Under the pieces are notes generated by a model. It searched no databases, was not told the origin of the DNA, and saw only the letters and a program-made list of their open reading frames with translations. From Fabrea salina (Eukaryota; Ciliophora; Heterotrichea; Heterotrichida; Fabreidae): a stretch of 64,000 nucleotides of DNA. The translations under genes were made by a program, and so were the position numbers. Where the stretch lies: assembly GCA_022984795.1 (NCBI GenBank), contig JALIHJ010000053.1:120560-184559 (forward strand), read 5' to 3'. Below are positions 9,716-18,814 of this stretch, piece after piece. Positions within the stretch are counted from its first letter, which is position 1, and every line of letters begins with the position of its first letter.

Positions 9716-11038
9716 ATGGAAGTACTTACAAGCGTCTTCAACCCCAACACTTGCTGCAAACTCTGCAACAAAAGAATCACTTTCGTCAAAAAGCGCAGGA
9801 AGTGCCTTGACTGCAGTAAGTCCTAATCAGAACAAATCATCTGTACCAGGTGCAGTGTCAAACAGTCAGCCCCTGACTTGGGGTTGTTCAGGCACCGCAG
9901 GTACTGTCTTCCTTGCTTAGATAAACACTCCCAGTCTTTGCAAGAACTCCCAACGGTTGAGTCTTCTTTTTCCTGCGAAGATCTTAAAAACACTGAAGAA
10001 ACTAAAATTTCCTCTCCAATGACTGCTGACGAGATGGCGCAGGAATCTGGGATTCCCCAAGAAGAACTCACCACCCAAAAAAGCATTCTGCAAGAAACTG
10101 TTAATTTAATGCTCAAAGGACTCAAAGCTATCCCTTCAAAACAAAACGTAAGTTTTACTTAGTACGAAAAAACCCTTAAAGAAAGACTGAACATTACCTA
10201 CGAAGACCCAGAAACCAAGTACTTAATTCTAAGGAAGATTGGAAGTGGAGGCTCTGGCAACGTGTACCTTGTTAAAAACCGTGAAACTGAAGAACTGTGC
10301 GCTTTAAAAAGAATCCGACCGAGGACCAACGAAGAACTCGAATCAATCAAAAACGAAATAGCCCTGACTCAGATTTCTTACCACCCCAACATCATATCTT
10401 ACTACCACGCTTTTGAGTACCAAAGCTGCATTTACTTAGCCCTTGAGTACATGCAAAACAGCTTGTACGAAGTCATCACTGAAAACGAAGGCAACATTCC
10501 TGAGAAACAGATTGCTTACATTTGCATGGAAATTCTGCAGGGACTTTCTTTTATGCACCGCCAAAACCGAATCCACCGCGACATCAAAAGCGACAACATC
10601 TTAATAAACTCAAAAGGAGACATCAAGCTAGGTGACTTTGGGTACGCTGCTCAACTCACACTTGAACAAAGCAATAGAAACACTATTGTAGGAACTCCTT
10701 CCTGGATGGCACCTGAAATAGTTAAGGGCGAAACTTATGGTTGCAGCATTGACATTTGGAGCTTCGGAATTCTAGTTATTGAACTAGCTGAAGGAGAACC
10801 TCCTTACATAGACGACCCTCCTATGAAAGCAATGTTTAACATAGCCACTAAACCACCTCCTACACTTAGAGACAAGTTCAAGTGGAGCAGTGAGTTCAGA
10901 GAGTTCTTAGGAATTTGCTTAGTTAAGGAACCAGAACGAAGGGCTTCAGTCTCAAGACTCCTCTCTCACCCCTTCCTCGAATACAACGTTGGCGAAAGTG
11001 CCCGTGAAGAATTCGTTGAGTTTCTGGGAGCCTCATAA
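9716..11038 (+). CDS. FYVE-like zinc finger fused to a STE20/PAK-like protein kinase
   Basis: Removing two 15-nt introns (9816-9830 and 10148-10162) gives a continuous 430-residue protein. Residues 13-62 form a FYVE-type zinc finger: four CXXC pairs (CKLC, CLDC, CTRC, CLPC) with the basic patch KKRRKC. The usual HHC of the lipid-binding motif is absent, so PtdIns3P binding is uncertain. Residues about 155-415 are a Ser/Thr kinase: glycine loop IGSGGSGNVYLV, lysine in CALKRI, catalytic HRDIKSDN at about 277, DFG near 296, and the STE20/PAK-type activation segment GTPSWMAPE. Catalytic residues are intact. The start codon lies 4 bp from the divergent receptor start. An endosome-targeted kinase is inference; the kinase call is firm. 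Confidence 0.9.
9816..9830 (+). other. 15-nt intron 1 of the FYVE-kinase gene
   Basis: GTAAGTCCTAATCAG starts with GTAAG and ends with CAG. It carries an in-frame TAA. Its removal joins exon 1 (33 codons plus one base) to exon 2 and completes the FYVE cysteine pattern CLDC-X5-CTRC. Confidence 0.92.
10148..10162 (+). other. 15-nt intron 2 of the FYVE-kinase gene
   Basis: GTAAGTTTTACTTAG sits at phase 0 and contributes an in-frame TAG. Removing it links the FYVE part to the kinase glycine loop without a frame change. Confidence 0.95.
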
Positions 11039-11045
11039 TAATAAC

Positions 11046-12009
11046 ATGGACTTAAAGCCTTTACTCCAACTGAAGCCTTCTTCTGAAGAAGACTACTGCA
11101 CACAACTTAAACTAGGTTCTTGCTTTCTAGGAGCAGCCTTTTCTCACTCTAACACAGTTCAGTTGTACTCACTTGACAACTTAGAAGCTCTGCCTGCTGT
11201 GCAGCTAGAGTCTGGTTCTCTTTCTGAGTTTACTTTTATCTCCGAAAACACATTTGCCTGGTGCGACAAAGCCGGCAGTTTAGGAGTGTTTGACCTCAGA
11301 GAAGGCAAGTCCAGGGTCCAGCGTTTCCAAGAAGAGTGGTTCAGCATGGACGCTTGTGGATTTAACTTAGCTGCAAGCAGCAACAAAGGCATGACTGTTT
11401 GGGACTTAAGAACTATGAGTGAAAAAAGGAAGTTCAGTGAAGTCCACGCTGACCACGAAGACGTTACCTGTGTAAGGTTCAACCCTGACTACTCACACAT
11501 CTTGGTAAGTTGTGCCGAAGACAACTTAATGTCCATCTGCAACGTAGAAAGCCAAGAAGAAGACCCCTACATTCTTATGAGTGTAGAAGAACCTGGACTG
11601 AAAGTAGGTTTTGTGGGTCCCAACATCTACTGCGTAACTATTTCTAGATACTGGGAGTACCAACCTAACTTAGACGACGACTTAGCTCCTCCGTTGTTGG
11701 TCAAGAAACTTTCTGCTTTTGAACTCCAAGAAGCCAACCCAGAAGCTAACTACTTCATCAGCAGTGTCAGTTTGGGTGTGCAGGAACAACTTCTAGTAGG
11801 CAGTCACCAGTAAGAAACAAATAGGAGGCCAGCTGTTTAGTTATCCGAGCCAAGGTCCTTTCTACTCTGGGCATTTCCACACAAGTGTCATAAGAGACGC
11901 CTTGAGTTTTAAGGAGTACATTATTACAGGAAGTGAAGACTCTTCTATAGTAGCTTGGCAGTTAACCGAAGCAAACGGAATGCAGATAGAAACCCCAGTA
12001 ATAATATAA
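11046..12009 (+). CDS. WD-repeat-type protein, one intron, splice frame unresolved
   Basis: The frame from 11046 gives 254 residues with beta-propeller features (VWDLRTM, FDLREG, VRFNPDYSHILVSCAEDNLMSI). It resembles small WDR89-like proteins, though I am not sure of the subfamily. It stops right after VGSH at a GTAAG donor. Downstream, to TAA at 12007-12009, another frame is clearly WD-like (YIITGSEDSSIVAWQL). The obvious 15-nt intron 11810-11824 leaves the frames one base out of register. A 31-nt excision (11810-11840) would keep frame but drops plausible coding sequence (GGQLFSYP). A one-base sequence error or real decay are alternatives. The gene begins only 7 bp after the kinase stop on the same strand. 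Confidence 0.75.
11810..11824 (+). other. Probable 15-nt intron of the WD-type gene
   Basis: GTAAGAAACAAATAG has the typical length and ends of the other introns. Its exact removal does not restore the downstream WD-like frame, which needs a length of 16 (or 1 modulo 3), so the acceptor is uncertain. Confidence 0.55.
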
Positions 12010-12039
12010 AACACAAACTTCTAGAAACTATAAAGAATC

Positions 12040-12981
12040 ATGGAAGACGATGCAATTGCAAAACGTCTCCCAGTCTTTAAAGAAATTTGCGGAGAGGTTC
12101 CAACAAGCAGACGTATTCACATTTTCTGTGATACACCCGGAAGTCTTATTCCCAGCCTAAAAAGGTTTCCCAGCCTCAGGTCGCTGGCGTTGAATACTAA
12201 CCACTTAGTTGCAGAGTTTTTTGATATACGCGAAGCTGAAAAAGCACAGGCGGAGTTCTCCGCCTACTACCAAGTGAGTTTTGTACCTTCGCCCGAAAAA
12301 GCTCAGATTTTACTTAAAGCTTTTGACTTGTCACTCCTCGAACAACTTCCACAGTACGGAGAGATCCGCACCATTTTGCCCCGCGGTAACCACATCGAAG
12401 TGGAGTACTTTGACTTGAGAGCAGCACAAGTGGCTTTGAACAACAACGAGTGCTTGCTAAGTCCTCGAGAAACTACCAGCTTTGGAGGCTGGAGTAACGA
12501 ACCTAGTCCTCAGGTGGCTCTAGAGGAACTTCCCAGAAGAAGGCCTCTTGACACCCAAGAACGACAAAACTTTGTGATAGACCTAGAAGCTCTTCGAGCA
12601 GGCGAAGACATCAGAACTACAGTTATGATCAAAAACATCCCCAACAAGTACTCACAAAAGATGCTTTTGAAAACTTTCAACAGAGAGTTTGCAGGGGTTT
12701 ATGACTTCTTTTACTTGCCAATTGACTTCAAGGTAACTTTTACTTAGAACAAGTGCAACGTAGGCTATGCCTTCATCAACTTCATTGATGCAGGATATAT
12801 ACCTGCCTTTTACGAAAGGTTCAACAAGAAAAAATGGGAAAAGTTCAATTCTGAAAAAATCTGCGAACTTGCTTATGCAAGGATCCAAGGTCTTCAGGCT
12901 TTGAAGCACCACTTCCAGAGCTCCTCTGTGATGACTCAGGACGACACTAAAGTTAAGCCTGTGATTTTGCCTAAGACCTAA
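12040..12981 (+). CDS. Mei2-like RNA-binding protein
   Basis: Two exons joined across a 15-nt phase-0 intron (12733-12747) give 308 residues. Residues about 195-295 form the Mei2-type C-terminal RRM, beginning TTVMIKNIPNKYS and continuing NVGYAFINF, the family signature. The N-terminal half has weaker RRM-like segments (about 50-125) such as FFDIREAEKAQ and YFDLRAAQVAL, consistent with the usual three-RRM layout in compact form. Mei2 proteins bind RNA in meiotic and growth control in yeast and plants; the role here is unknown. The gene starts 30 bp after the WD-type gene. Confidence 0.9.
12733..12747 (+). other. 15-nt intron in the Mei2-like gene
   Basis: GTAACTTTTACTTAG contributes an in-frame TAG. 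Removal at phase 0 joins PIDFK to NKCNVGYAF, restoring the Mei2 RRM. Confidence 0.95.
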
Positions 12982-13043
12982 TTATTTAATCTAAATAACT
13001 TTTCTCTTCAGTCTTTTTTCTGCTTGTTTTCTTGAACTTTGGC

Positions 13044-14102
13044 CTAAGTAAACACTACCAGCTCTCTCCTAACTAAAGAATTCAGCAAAGACACTACAAA
13101 GAACCCTACCATCAAAAAAATAAACAGGTCCCATAACTGAGAAATCGGACCTTTTTCTGATTGCGACAGTTCTGGTTTGTGCAGGAGTTGTCTTTGCTTA
13201 GCTACCATCTCGGACAACGATAACTTCAAAAAAGGCAAGTTCCCTTCTATGAAACTTAAAACTGTTTCTAAGTGGTGTTCGCTGAACAAAAACACAGTAA
13301 ACAACATTTGAATGTGCACCTTTATAAAAGCCTTTCCTATAATTGCCGCCCCCAAAAAGACCCAAAGTGAGATTCCGAAGTGCCCACACATAAGTCCAGC
13401 TAAGTCAAACAAAGGATTTGGAATTGAAGCCATCAAAAGCACAGTAATGAACCCGTAGTTAACTAAAGAGTTCGTTACAAAAGCCTTAACTCTGTTTATG
13501 AACTGAGTTTTGTCTAGCTTCTCTAACTCATCAATCTCTTCCACCTTGCTGTTGGCCAGCCGAGCAGCTCTTGCAATGAAGTAAGGCGGAAGCTCTCCTA
13601 GTGCTGTGCCCAAACCCCACAAGAAGCTTTCCAGCTGAACAGCCATAACAATAGTCCAAAAAGAAATGCCTTCAGGGTTGGTTTCTGGACAGTCTTCAAA
13701 GGTAGAAAAGCTATACCGCGAAGGAAGCATTCCAGGAATGAAACCGCACTCGTAGCCTACTAAGGTGACCTTGGCAATGTGAGGTCCTAAGTAAAGTACA
13801 AATGTGTGGAGTCCGGTTCCTAGGCCTATGGAAGAAGCTACTCCTAAAAGCACCCACCACACTACAAACTCTCCGATTTCTTTCACTAAAGGCAAGTACT
13901 ACATGAACCATACAGAGTGATGAGGACCTGGAAGGTAAATTGCAGCTAGAAGTAAACTTACTGGAAGAAGCATCAGGAACAAGTGCTTGACACAGAACTT
14001 AACTGCTGAAACCAAAGAGCCCACAACAAACCTTGCAAGCATCCTCAGTGACAAAATAGGACTGTTGAACAAGTTGACCTTTTCAGGGTCTAGTTTTTCC
14101 AT
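13044..14102 (-). CDS. VMP1-like membrane protein (VTT domain)
   Basis: Two exons joined across a 15-nt intron (13899-13913, containing an in-frame TAG) give 347 residues. Matches to VMP1 are strong: GLGTALGELPPYFIARAARL, then the VTT/SNARE-associated core IPNPLFDLAGLMCGHFGI and IGKAFIKVHIQ. There are about seven to eight hydrophobic segments, two in exon 1 and a last one near the C-terminus. VMP1 is an ER lipid scramblase needed for autophagosome formation and organelle contacts in animals, plants and Dictyostelium. The gene lies 9 bp downstream of a same-strand coiled-coil gene and ends in TAG. Confidence 0.92.
13899..13913 (-). other. 15-nt intron in the VMP1-like gene
   Basis: On the coding strand GTATGGTTCATGTAG. 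The donor GTATGG differs from the GTAA of most introns here, but the length, phase 0 and removal of an in-frame TAG support it. The junction reads GPHHS-YLPLVKE. Confidence 0.85.
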
Positions 14103-14111
14103 TTACTATAA

Positions 14112-14900
14112 TTAATACATGTTAGGGCGCTTTTTTAGTTTGCCTTTTTTAGAAGTTTTTCTTTTGGGCTTAGCAGAAGAAGGTCTGAGTGCTTCTCCGT
14201 TGGTGAGTTGGGCTTTGAGTTGTTCTATGAGTTGTTTTTGTTTTTTCCTAACTGCTTCGCTTCTTTCGAAACTCAGCGAAAGTTCGTTGTAGTCTTCTTG
14301 GAGTTTTATAAGTTTGCTTCTGAGTTCTTCGCGCAGACTGAGTTCTTTTTTGAGTTGTTGGTTTTCTTTCATGAGTTTAGAAGACTGTTTCCTTTCTTTT
14401 TCCAACTCAGACCTGATTTTGTCGATTTGTCTGGAAGTATTAACTGAGTGCTTGCGCGAAGGAGAAGGCGATATGCTTCTCTCCATTTTGAAGATTTCTT
14501 TTTCAGAACGCTTTATGTCCTCGGACAGCTTATCACTGGAAAAAGACTTTTTAAAAGACCTTTTAAAGGAGTTGTCAGTCCGGTTGGACTTTCTGGAAGA
14601 AGGCCGGGAAGCTTTGAGTTTGGGAGACTTTTTAGTTTGGGAGTCTTTTTTGTAAAGTTTGGCTTCTAAGTCTGCAAGTTTCGACTGGAGTGACTGCAAC
14701 TCAGTGTTAATAGCTTTTGTCTTTTCAGTTTCTTGAAACACATAATCAGCTGATGAAGCTCGGAACGAAGTTTCTAGGCGGGAACCCTCGTAAGGGCTTT
14801 TTGAAACTGAGTTTTCTCTAGAGTCCCTCAGGGCTTCAATGCCTTTATCTAAGATTGAGTGGAGTTTCTTTTCTTTTTCCGGTGAAAAGTCTGCGCTCAT
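14112..14900 (-). CDS. Coiled-coil protein of unknown function
   Basis: A 262-residue charged protein I do not recognise. Residues about 60-90 and 150-240 are heptad-like (for example LEKERKQSSKLMKENQQLKK) and should form coiled coils. The middle (95-150) is rich in Ser, Lys and Arg with possible phosphosites (RSISPSPSRKHS), and the C-terminus is a Lys/Arg tail. The composition resembles cytoskeletal or basal-body scaffold proteins, but that is only a resemblance. Start codons of this gene and the divergent ribosomal gene are 40 bp apart. Confidence 0.8.
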   Translation of the reverse strand: MSADFSPEKEKKLHSILDKGIEALRDSRENSVSKSPYEGSRLETSFRASSADYVFQETEKTKAINTELQSLQSKLADLEAKLYKKDSQTKKSPKLKASRPSSRKSNRTDNSFKRSFKKSFSSDKLSEDIKRSEKEIFKMERSISPSPSRKHSVNTSRQIDKIRSELEKERKQSSKLMKENQQLKKELSLREELRSKLIKLQEDYNELSLSFERSEAVRKKQKQLIEQLKAQLTNGEALRPSSAKPKRKTSKKGKLKKRPNMY

Positions 14901-14940
14901 TTCAAAGTTAAATTTACACTTCTTTTAGCCTTACAAATAA

Positions 14941-15987
14941 ATGGCAGCCAGACCCGTCATCTCTGTCTTTGACGCCCAAAACTCCAGCGAGCCCAAGGAA
15001 ACTCTGCCCCTTCCTGCAGTCTTCACCACTCCTATTAGACTGGACATTGTGCGCTTCGTCCACGACAACCTCAACAAGAACGCACAACAGCCATACGGTA
15101 TCAGCAAGCAGTCTGGACACCAACACTCAGCTGAGTCCTGGGGCACTGGTCGTGCAGTTGCAAGGATTCCCCGTATTTCGGGATCTGGAACTGGCAGGGC
15201 TGCCCAGGGTGCCTTTGGCAACATGTGCCGTGACGGAAGGATGTTTGCCCCCACTAGGATCTGGCGCAGGTGGCACCGCAGAGTGAACCTCAAGCAAAAG
15301 AGACACGCCGTAGCTGCTGCTTTGGCTGCCTCTGGAGTCCCAGCACTCGTGATGGCTAGAGGCCACAGAATCGACGAGATTCCTGAAATTCCTTTAGTAA
15401 TTGACGGCATCGAAAAGTGCGAAAAAACCAAAGAAATCCTTGCTGTCCTGCAAAGGTTCGGAGCCGGTCCTGACTTAGAACGCGTTGAAAAGAGCAAAGC
15501 TATGCGTCCCGGAAAAGGAAAACGCCGCAACAGAAGATTCACCATGAGAAAGGGTCCTTTGATCATTTACGAAGAAGAAAACTGCCCCTTGGCCCGTGCT
15601 GCACGCAACATACCTGGAGTCGACACCCTCAACGTGCACAAGCTCAACATCCTCAAAATAGCTCCTGGTGGAACTCTCGGAAGGTTCCTTGTCTGGTCAA
15701 GTTCTGCTTTTGGCCAACTCGACAGAATCTTTGGCACCTACGAAGAAAAAGCCCAAGAAAAGTCAGGCTACCAACTCCTGAGACCTATCATGGTCCAAGC
15801 TGACGTGTCTGCTATAGTAAACTCAGACGCCGTCCAAAGCGTGTTGAGGCCTCTTAAGTTGCAGGCTCAAGAAAAGTACGCCAAGAAAACCAACCCTTAC
15901 AGGAACAAAAGAGCTATGGAAAAGCTCAACCCTTTCTTCAAGGCTAAAAAGAGACTTGAGCTTATTCAACGCAAATCTCGTTCTTAA
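14941..15987 (+). CDS. RPL4: 60S ribosomal protein uL4 (RPL4/L4e)
   Basis: A 348-residue protein matching eukaryotic large-subunit protein uL4 from end to end. It starts MAARPVISVFDA, has the long internal loop lining the exit tunnel (SWGTGRAVARIPR and GSGTGRAAQGAFGN, about residues 63-97), and the core motif GAGPDLERVEKSKAMRPGKG near 170. The C-terminus is basic as usual. Codon choice is more C/G-ending than in the neighbours, as expected for high expression. No intron. The next gene starts 16 bp after its stop. Confidence 0.97.
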   Translation: MAARPVISVFDAQNSSEPKETLPLPAVFTTPIRLDIVRFVHDNLNKNAQQPYGISKQSGHQHSAESWGTGRAVARIPRISGSGTGRAAQGAFGNMCRDGRMFAPTRIWRRWHRRVNLKQKRHAVAAALAASGVPALVMARGHRIDEIPEIPLVIDGIEKCEKTKEILAVLQRFGAGPDLERVEKSKAMRPGKGKRRNRRFTMRKGPLIIYEEENCPLARAARNIPGVDTLNVHKLNILKIAPGGTLGRFLVWSSSAFGQLDRIFGTYEEKAQEKSGYQLLRPIMVQADVSAIVNSDAVQSVLRPLKLQAQEKYAKKTNPYRNKRAMEKLNPFFKAKKRLELIQRKSRS

Positions 15988-16003
15988 CACATAATCTCAA
16001 TAA

Positions 16004-17233
16004 ATGGATTCTGACTACATAGAACTCTGGAGGTACGTAAGCTTCGGTTGGGTCTTTTTGGCTCTGCCAGCTTTGTTTTTGTTAGAAGCGGGTGCTTGCA
16101 GAAAGGGTTCTGGCCAAAACATACTTATAAAGAACTGGGCCCAACTCTCGATAGGAGTGATTATGTGGTGGCTAGTTGGCTACGGAATAGCTTTTGGTGA
16201 CGTGGACGAAGGTTTCATCGGAACAGAACTTTTCTCAGGAAAAGACTGGACTGCTGCTGACTTCAGAATAGCAAACCATTTTGCATTGTTGGGGTTGTTG
16301 TGTGTGTTTATAGTAAACTTAGCCACAGCAGAAAGGCTGAGTTGGTGGGGTTCTGTGGTGTTTTCTGGAGTTGTGCTAGGATGGGTGTTTCCTGTAGTAG
16401 CAGCTTGGGCCCACGAAGGGTGGCTCCAAAGCTTTGACTCAGAGTACATTGACAGAGGAGGAACTGCAAGAGTTTACTTGTTTTCAGGGTCGTTAGTGTT
16501 GCCTGCAGTGTTTTTCCTCAAGTACAGAGTAGGAGTGGAACCTGGAACTATTCCGCACCCAAACGACCCCATACTTGTTGTAACGGGAAACTTTTTGGCG
16601 TGGATAGCTGTACTTGGAGGAAGCTCAGAAACTTCCCCCGGAATCCAGGAAGTAGGCACTGCAATATGGAACTCTTTGTTAGCTGGAGGAACTTGTTCTG
16701 TGGTTTCTACAGTTATAATGGGAGCGTTCAAGCACGAAATGTACGACTTGTTTGTGGCAGTTCTTGAAGGCACTATTGCAGGGATGGTTTCGGTGTCTTC
16801 TCTTGCACAAACAGCCAAGAGTCCTGAAGTATTTGCTATGGCTGTTATAAACGCCCCTGCCTTTGTGTTGACTTACAAACTAGTTAAAAAGAACAAAACT
16901 CTAGACGACGCTTTAAACATGTTTGCTACTTTTTACGTGCCTGGGTTGTTAGGAACTATTTTTGTGGGGTTTTTTGACAGAGAAGAAGGAGTACTTCATG
17001 GAGCTGGGGGAGGAGTTTTAGGAGTGCAGGCTCTAGGAGCACTAGTGATTTCTTTGTGGGGGTTCCTGTGGTCCTCTTTGGTGTTTGGCTTGCTAAGGCT
17101 AGTAAGCCTTTCAAATGTAAATAACAGTGTACAGACTTACGGATTTGACGAGGCTGTTTTAGACAAAAAAGGATTTAGGATCCCAGGGATCGAAAGTGAC
17201 GCCAGCAGACCAGAAGAGATTAATGGTAACTAA
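16004..17233 (+). CDS. Ammonium transporter-like membrane protein lacking pore histidines
   Basis: A 409-residue protein of the Amt/Mep/Rh superfamily with about eleven membrane segments. Family landmarks are FLLEAGACRKGSGQNILIKNW in the first helices, WWLVGYGIAFG, and the late segment HGAGGGVLGVQALGALV. The two conserved pore histidines seem absent. The first falls in RGGTARVYLFSG (about residue 150), where typical Amts have GGTVVH. The second falls in ALNMFATFYVPG (about 306), where Amts have a VHGVGG motif. Substrate and transport activity are therefore open; a sensor or altered channel is possible. It lies 16 bp after the ribosomal gene, probably by packing only. Confidence 0.85.
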   Translation: MDSDYIELWRYVSFGWVFLALPALFLLEAGACRKGSGQNILIKNWAQLSIGVIMWWLVGYGIAFGDVDEGFIGTELFSGKDWTAADFRIANHFALLGLLCVFIVNLATAERLSWWGSVVFSGVVLGWVFPVVAAWAHEGWLQSFDSEYIDRGGTARVYLFSGSLVLPAVFFLKYRVGVEPGTIPHPNDPILVVTGNFLAWIAVLGGSSETSPGIQEVGTAIWNSLLAGGTCSVVSTVIMGAFKHEMYDLFVAVLEGTIAGMVSVSSLAQTAKSPEVFAMAVINAPAFVLTYKLVKKNKTLDDALNMFATFYVPGLLGTIFVGFFDREEGVLHGAGGGVLGVQALGALVISLWGFLWSSLVFGLLRLVSLSNVNNSVQTYGFDEAVLDKKGFRIPGIESDASRPEEINGN

Positions 17234-17279
17234 TTTGGTCCATTGATTAGGTTCTTCGAGTAAGTTATAAAGTATAATA

Positions 17280-17639
17280 ATGGAGACACAAGTAGTCAAG
17301 TCAGGGTGGGTTGAAAAGCGTTCTCGGTTTTTGAAGGACTGGAGGCGCAGGTGGATGGTGCTTACCAATACAAGTTTGGAAACCTACAAGTCAGAACAAA
17401 CCTCAGCTGAAACGCCCACCGAAAGGATTCCCCTAGATCAAGCAACCACAGTGAAGTCTGCTGAAGAAGAAATCAAAAAAGACTTTGCTTTTAAAGTTGA
17501 CTCGAGCAGTAGAACCTTTTATTTCTGCGCAAATGACACTAGTGAAAAGGAGTCTTGGATCGGGGCGATAGGAAGGGCGATGGTGAAGCCTACTGTTCTT
17601 AGGTCCAAAAGCGAAGAGGATGCATTAAATGGCATGTAA
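17280..17639 (+). CDS. Small PH-domain protein
   Basis: The 119 residues are almost entirely one pleckstrin-homology domain. It opens VVKSGWVEKRSRFLKDWRRRW with the basic first strands that bind phosphoinositides, continues with strands including LETYKSEQT and FAFKVDSSSRTFYFCA, and ends with the helix signature ESWIGAIGRAM containing the invariant Trp. There is no other domain, so it may act as a membrane-binding adaptor. The start follows TATAATA. Confidence 0.9.
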   Translation: METQVVKSGWVEKRSRFLKDWRRRWMVLTNTSLETYKSEQTSAETPTERIPLDQATTVKSAEEEIKKDFAFKVDSSSRTFYFCANDTSEKESWIGAIGRAMVKPTVLRSKSEEDALNGM

Positions 17640-17667
17640 TTGTCTAAAGTAACTTATGGCGCTATAA

Positions 17668-18810
17668 ATGGAATACGGCAGTCAGGTTCTTTTTATCCTT
17701 ACAATTAGTTACGTGGCAAGGGGACTCTTTTACACTTCTGATTCCTTTTCAGCAAACGTGATGTCAGGTTTGGTAGGGGCTGCTTTGGTGTTTGTAGCTC
17801 AGAGTTCACTTAAGCCTTACAAAAGTCCATTCATTCGGGTGAGAGACTCTATTTGCAGGATTTGTGCACGTGTAGGGTTGCTTTACTTAGGGTTGTTGGT
17901 GTTTCTTTTGTTCCAAAGGGCTGAGGATGCACGGTACTTGTTTACTTATGTAGATCCTAACTTAGGACAAGAGCTTCCTATGCACAATGAAAATTACGAC
18001 AGAGACTGTTCTTTAAGTTACGAAAATGTAAACCATATAGTGGACTTTTACTTTTGGGCGCACTTTTTCAACTGGTTGGCAGCAGCAATTATAGTTAAGG
18101 ATTACTACGTGTTACACATTTGGAGCATACTGGACGAGTTGATTGAACTCTCACTTAAGTCAATCCGGCCTAACTTCGCAGAGTGCTGGTGGGACTCTTT
18201 AATCCTGGATATCTTGCTAGCAAACACTTTAGGGATCTTTGTAGGGATGAAACTGATTAGAGTGTGCAGGTCTATGGAGTACGACTGGTTGGGCAGAAAG
18301 GGCAAAAAGTCCATTAAAGACTGGGAGGTCTGGAGAGAACACAGGTACTTCCAAGGGTTTACTTTGTTTTTAGTGTTTGTGTCTTTAAACTTTGTGAGTG
18401 GGTTTACTGTTCCCAACTCTGTTTGGATCCCGCCTAACCACTGGACAAACGTAATTAGACTAGTGATTTGGTTCACAGTGGGGGCACTTGGGTTCCGAGA
18501 AACCTACGACGACATGAGGACTTGGGGAACGAAGCTTAGGGCTGAGAAGCAGATTTTTGCACAACACAGATGGCTTGCTTGGATGATGCTTTGTTGTGAA
18601 ATGCTGCTGAGCTTGAAGTTCAGAGAAAAAGCTGGCAACAACCTCCAAAGTACTGTTAGTACTTGGATTATTATTCCTTGGATAGTTGTTGTAGTGTCTT
18701 GCTTTTCGTATTATACTTACCTGCGGTTTTTCTACAAGTTCAGAAAGTACAAGGACGGAAGGTATATGGACAAAGATTTGCGTTCTCAACAAAGTAATAA
18801 GATTAAGTAA
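17668..18810 (+). CDS. Phosphatidylserine synthase (base-exchange type)
   Basis: A 380-residue multi-pass membrane enzyme of the PSS1/PSS2 family, which exchanges serine for the choline or ethanolamine head group in the ER. The signature block is clear: VDFYFWAHFFNWLAAA, VKDYYVLHIWSILDE and NFAECWWDSLILDILLANTLG (about 165-190), followed by GIFVGMKLIR and YDWLG. Later segments (IPPNHWTNVIRL, GFRETYDDM) also fit. About nine hydrophobic segments are visible. The stop is 4 bp from the next ATG, on the same strand. Confidence 0.93.
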   Translation: MEYGSQVLFILTISYVARGLFYTSDSFSANVMSGLVGAALVFVAQSSLKPYKSPFIRVRDSICRICARVGLLYLGLLVFLLFQRAEDARYLFTYVDPNLGQELPMHNENYDRDCSLSYENVNHIVDFYFWAHFFNWLAAAIIVKDYYVLHIWSILDELIELSLKSIRPNFAECWWDSLILDILLANTLGIFVGMKLIRVCRSMEYDWLGRKGKKSIKDWEVWREHRYFQGFTLFLVFVSLNFVSGFTVPNSVWIPPNHWTNVIRLVIWFTVGALGFRETYDDMRTWGTKLRAEKQIFAQHRWLAWMMLCCEMLLSLKFREKAGNNLQSTVSTWIIIPWIVVVVSCFSYYTYLRFFYKFRKYKDGRYMDKDLRSQQSNKIK

Positions 18811-18814
18811 TAAT

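Noticed and set aside
9712-9789. Upstream extension of the IP3 receptor frame to 9789
   Set aside because: The extra 26 codons overlap exon 1 of the FYVE-kinase gene, whose cysteine pattern and splicing fix its own reading.
13044-14102. TAG read as an amino acid in the VMP1-like gene
   Set aside because: A 15-nt GT...AG stretch removes the TAG, and other genes in the window end in TAG and TGA, so no stop reassignment is needed.
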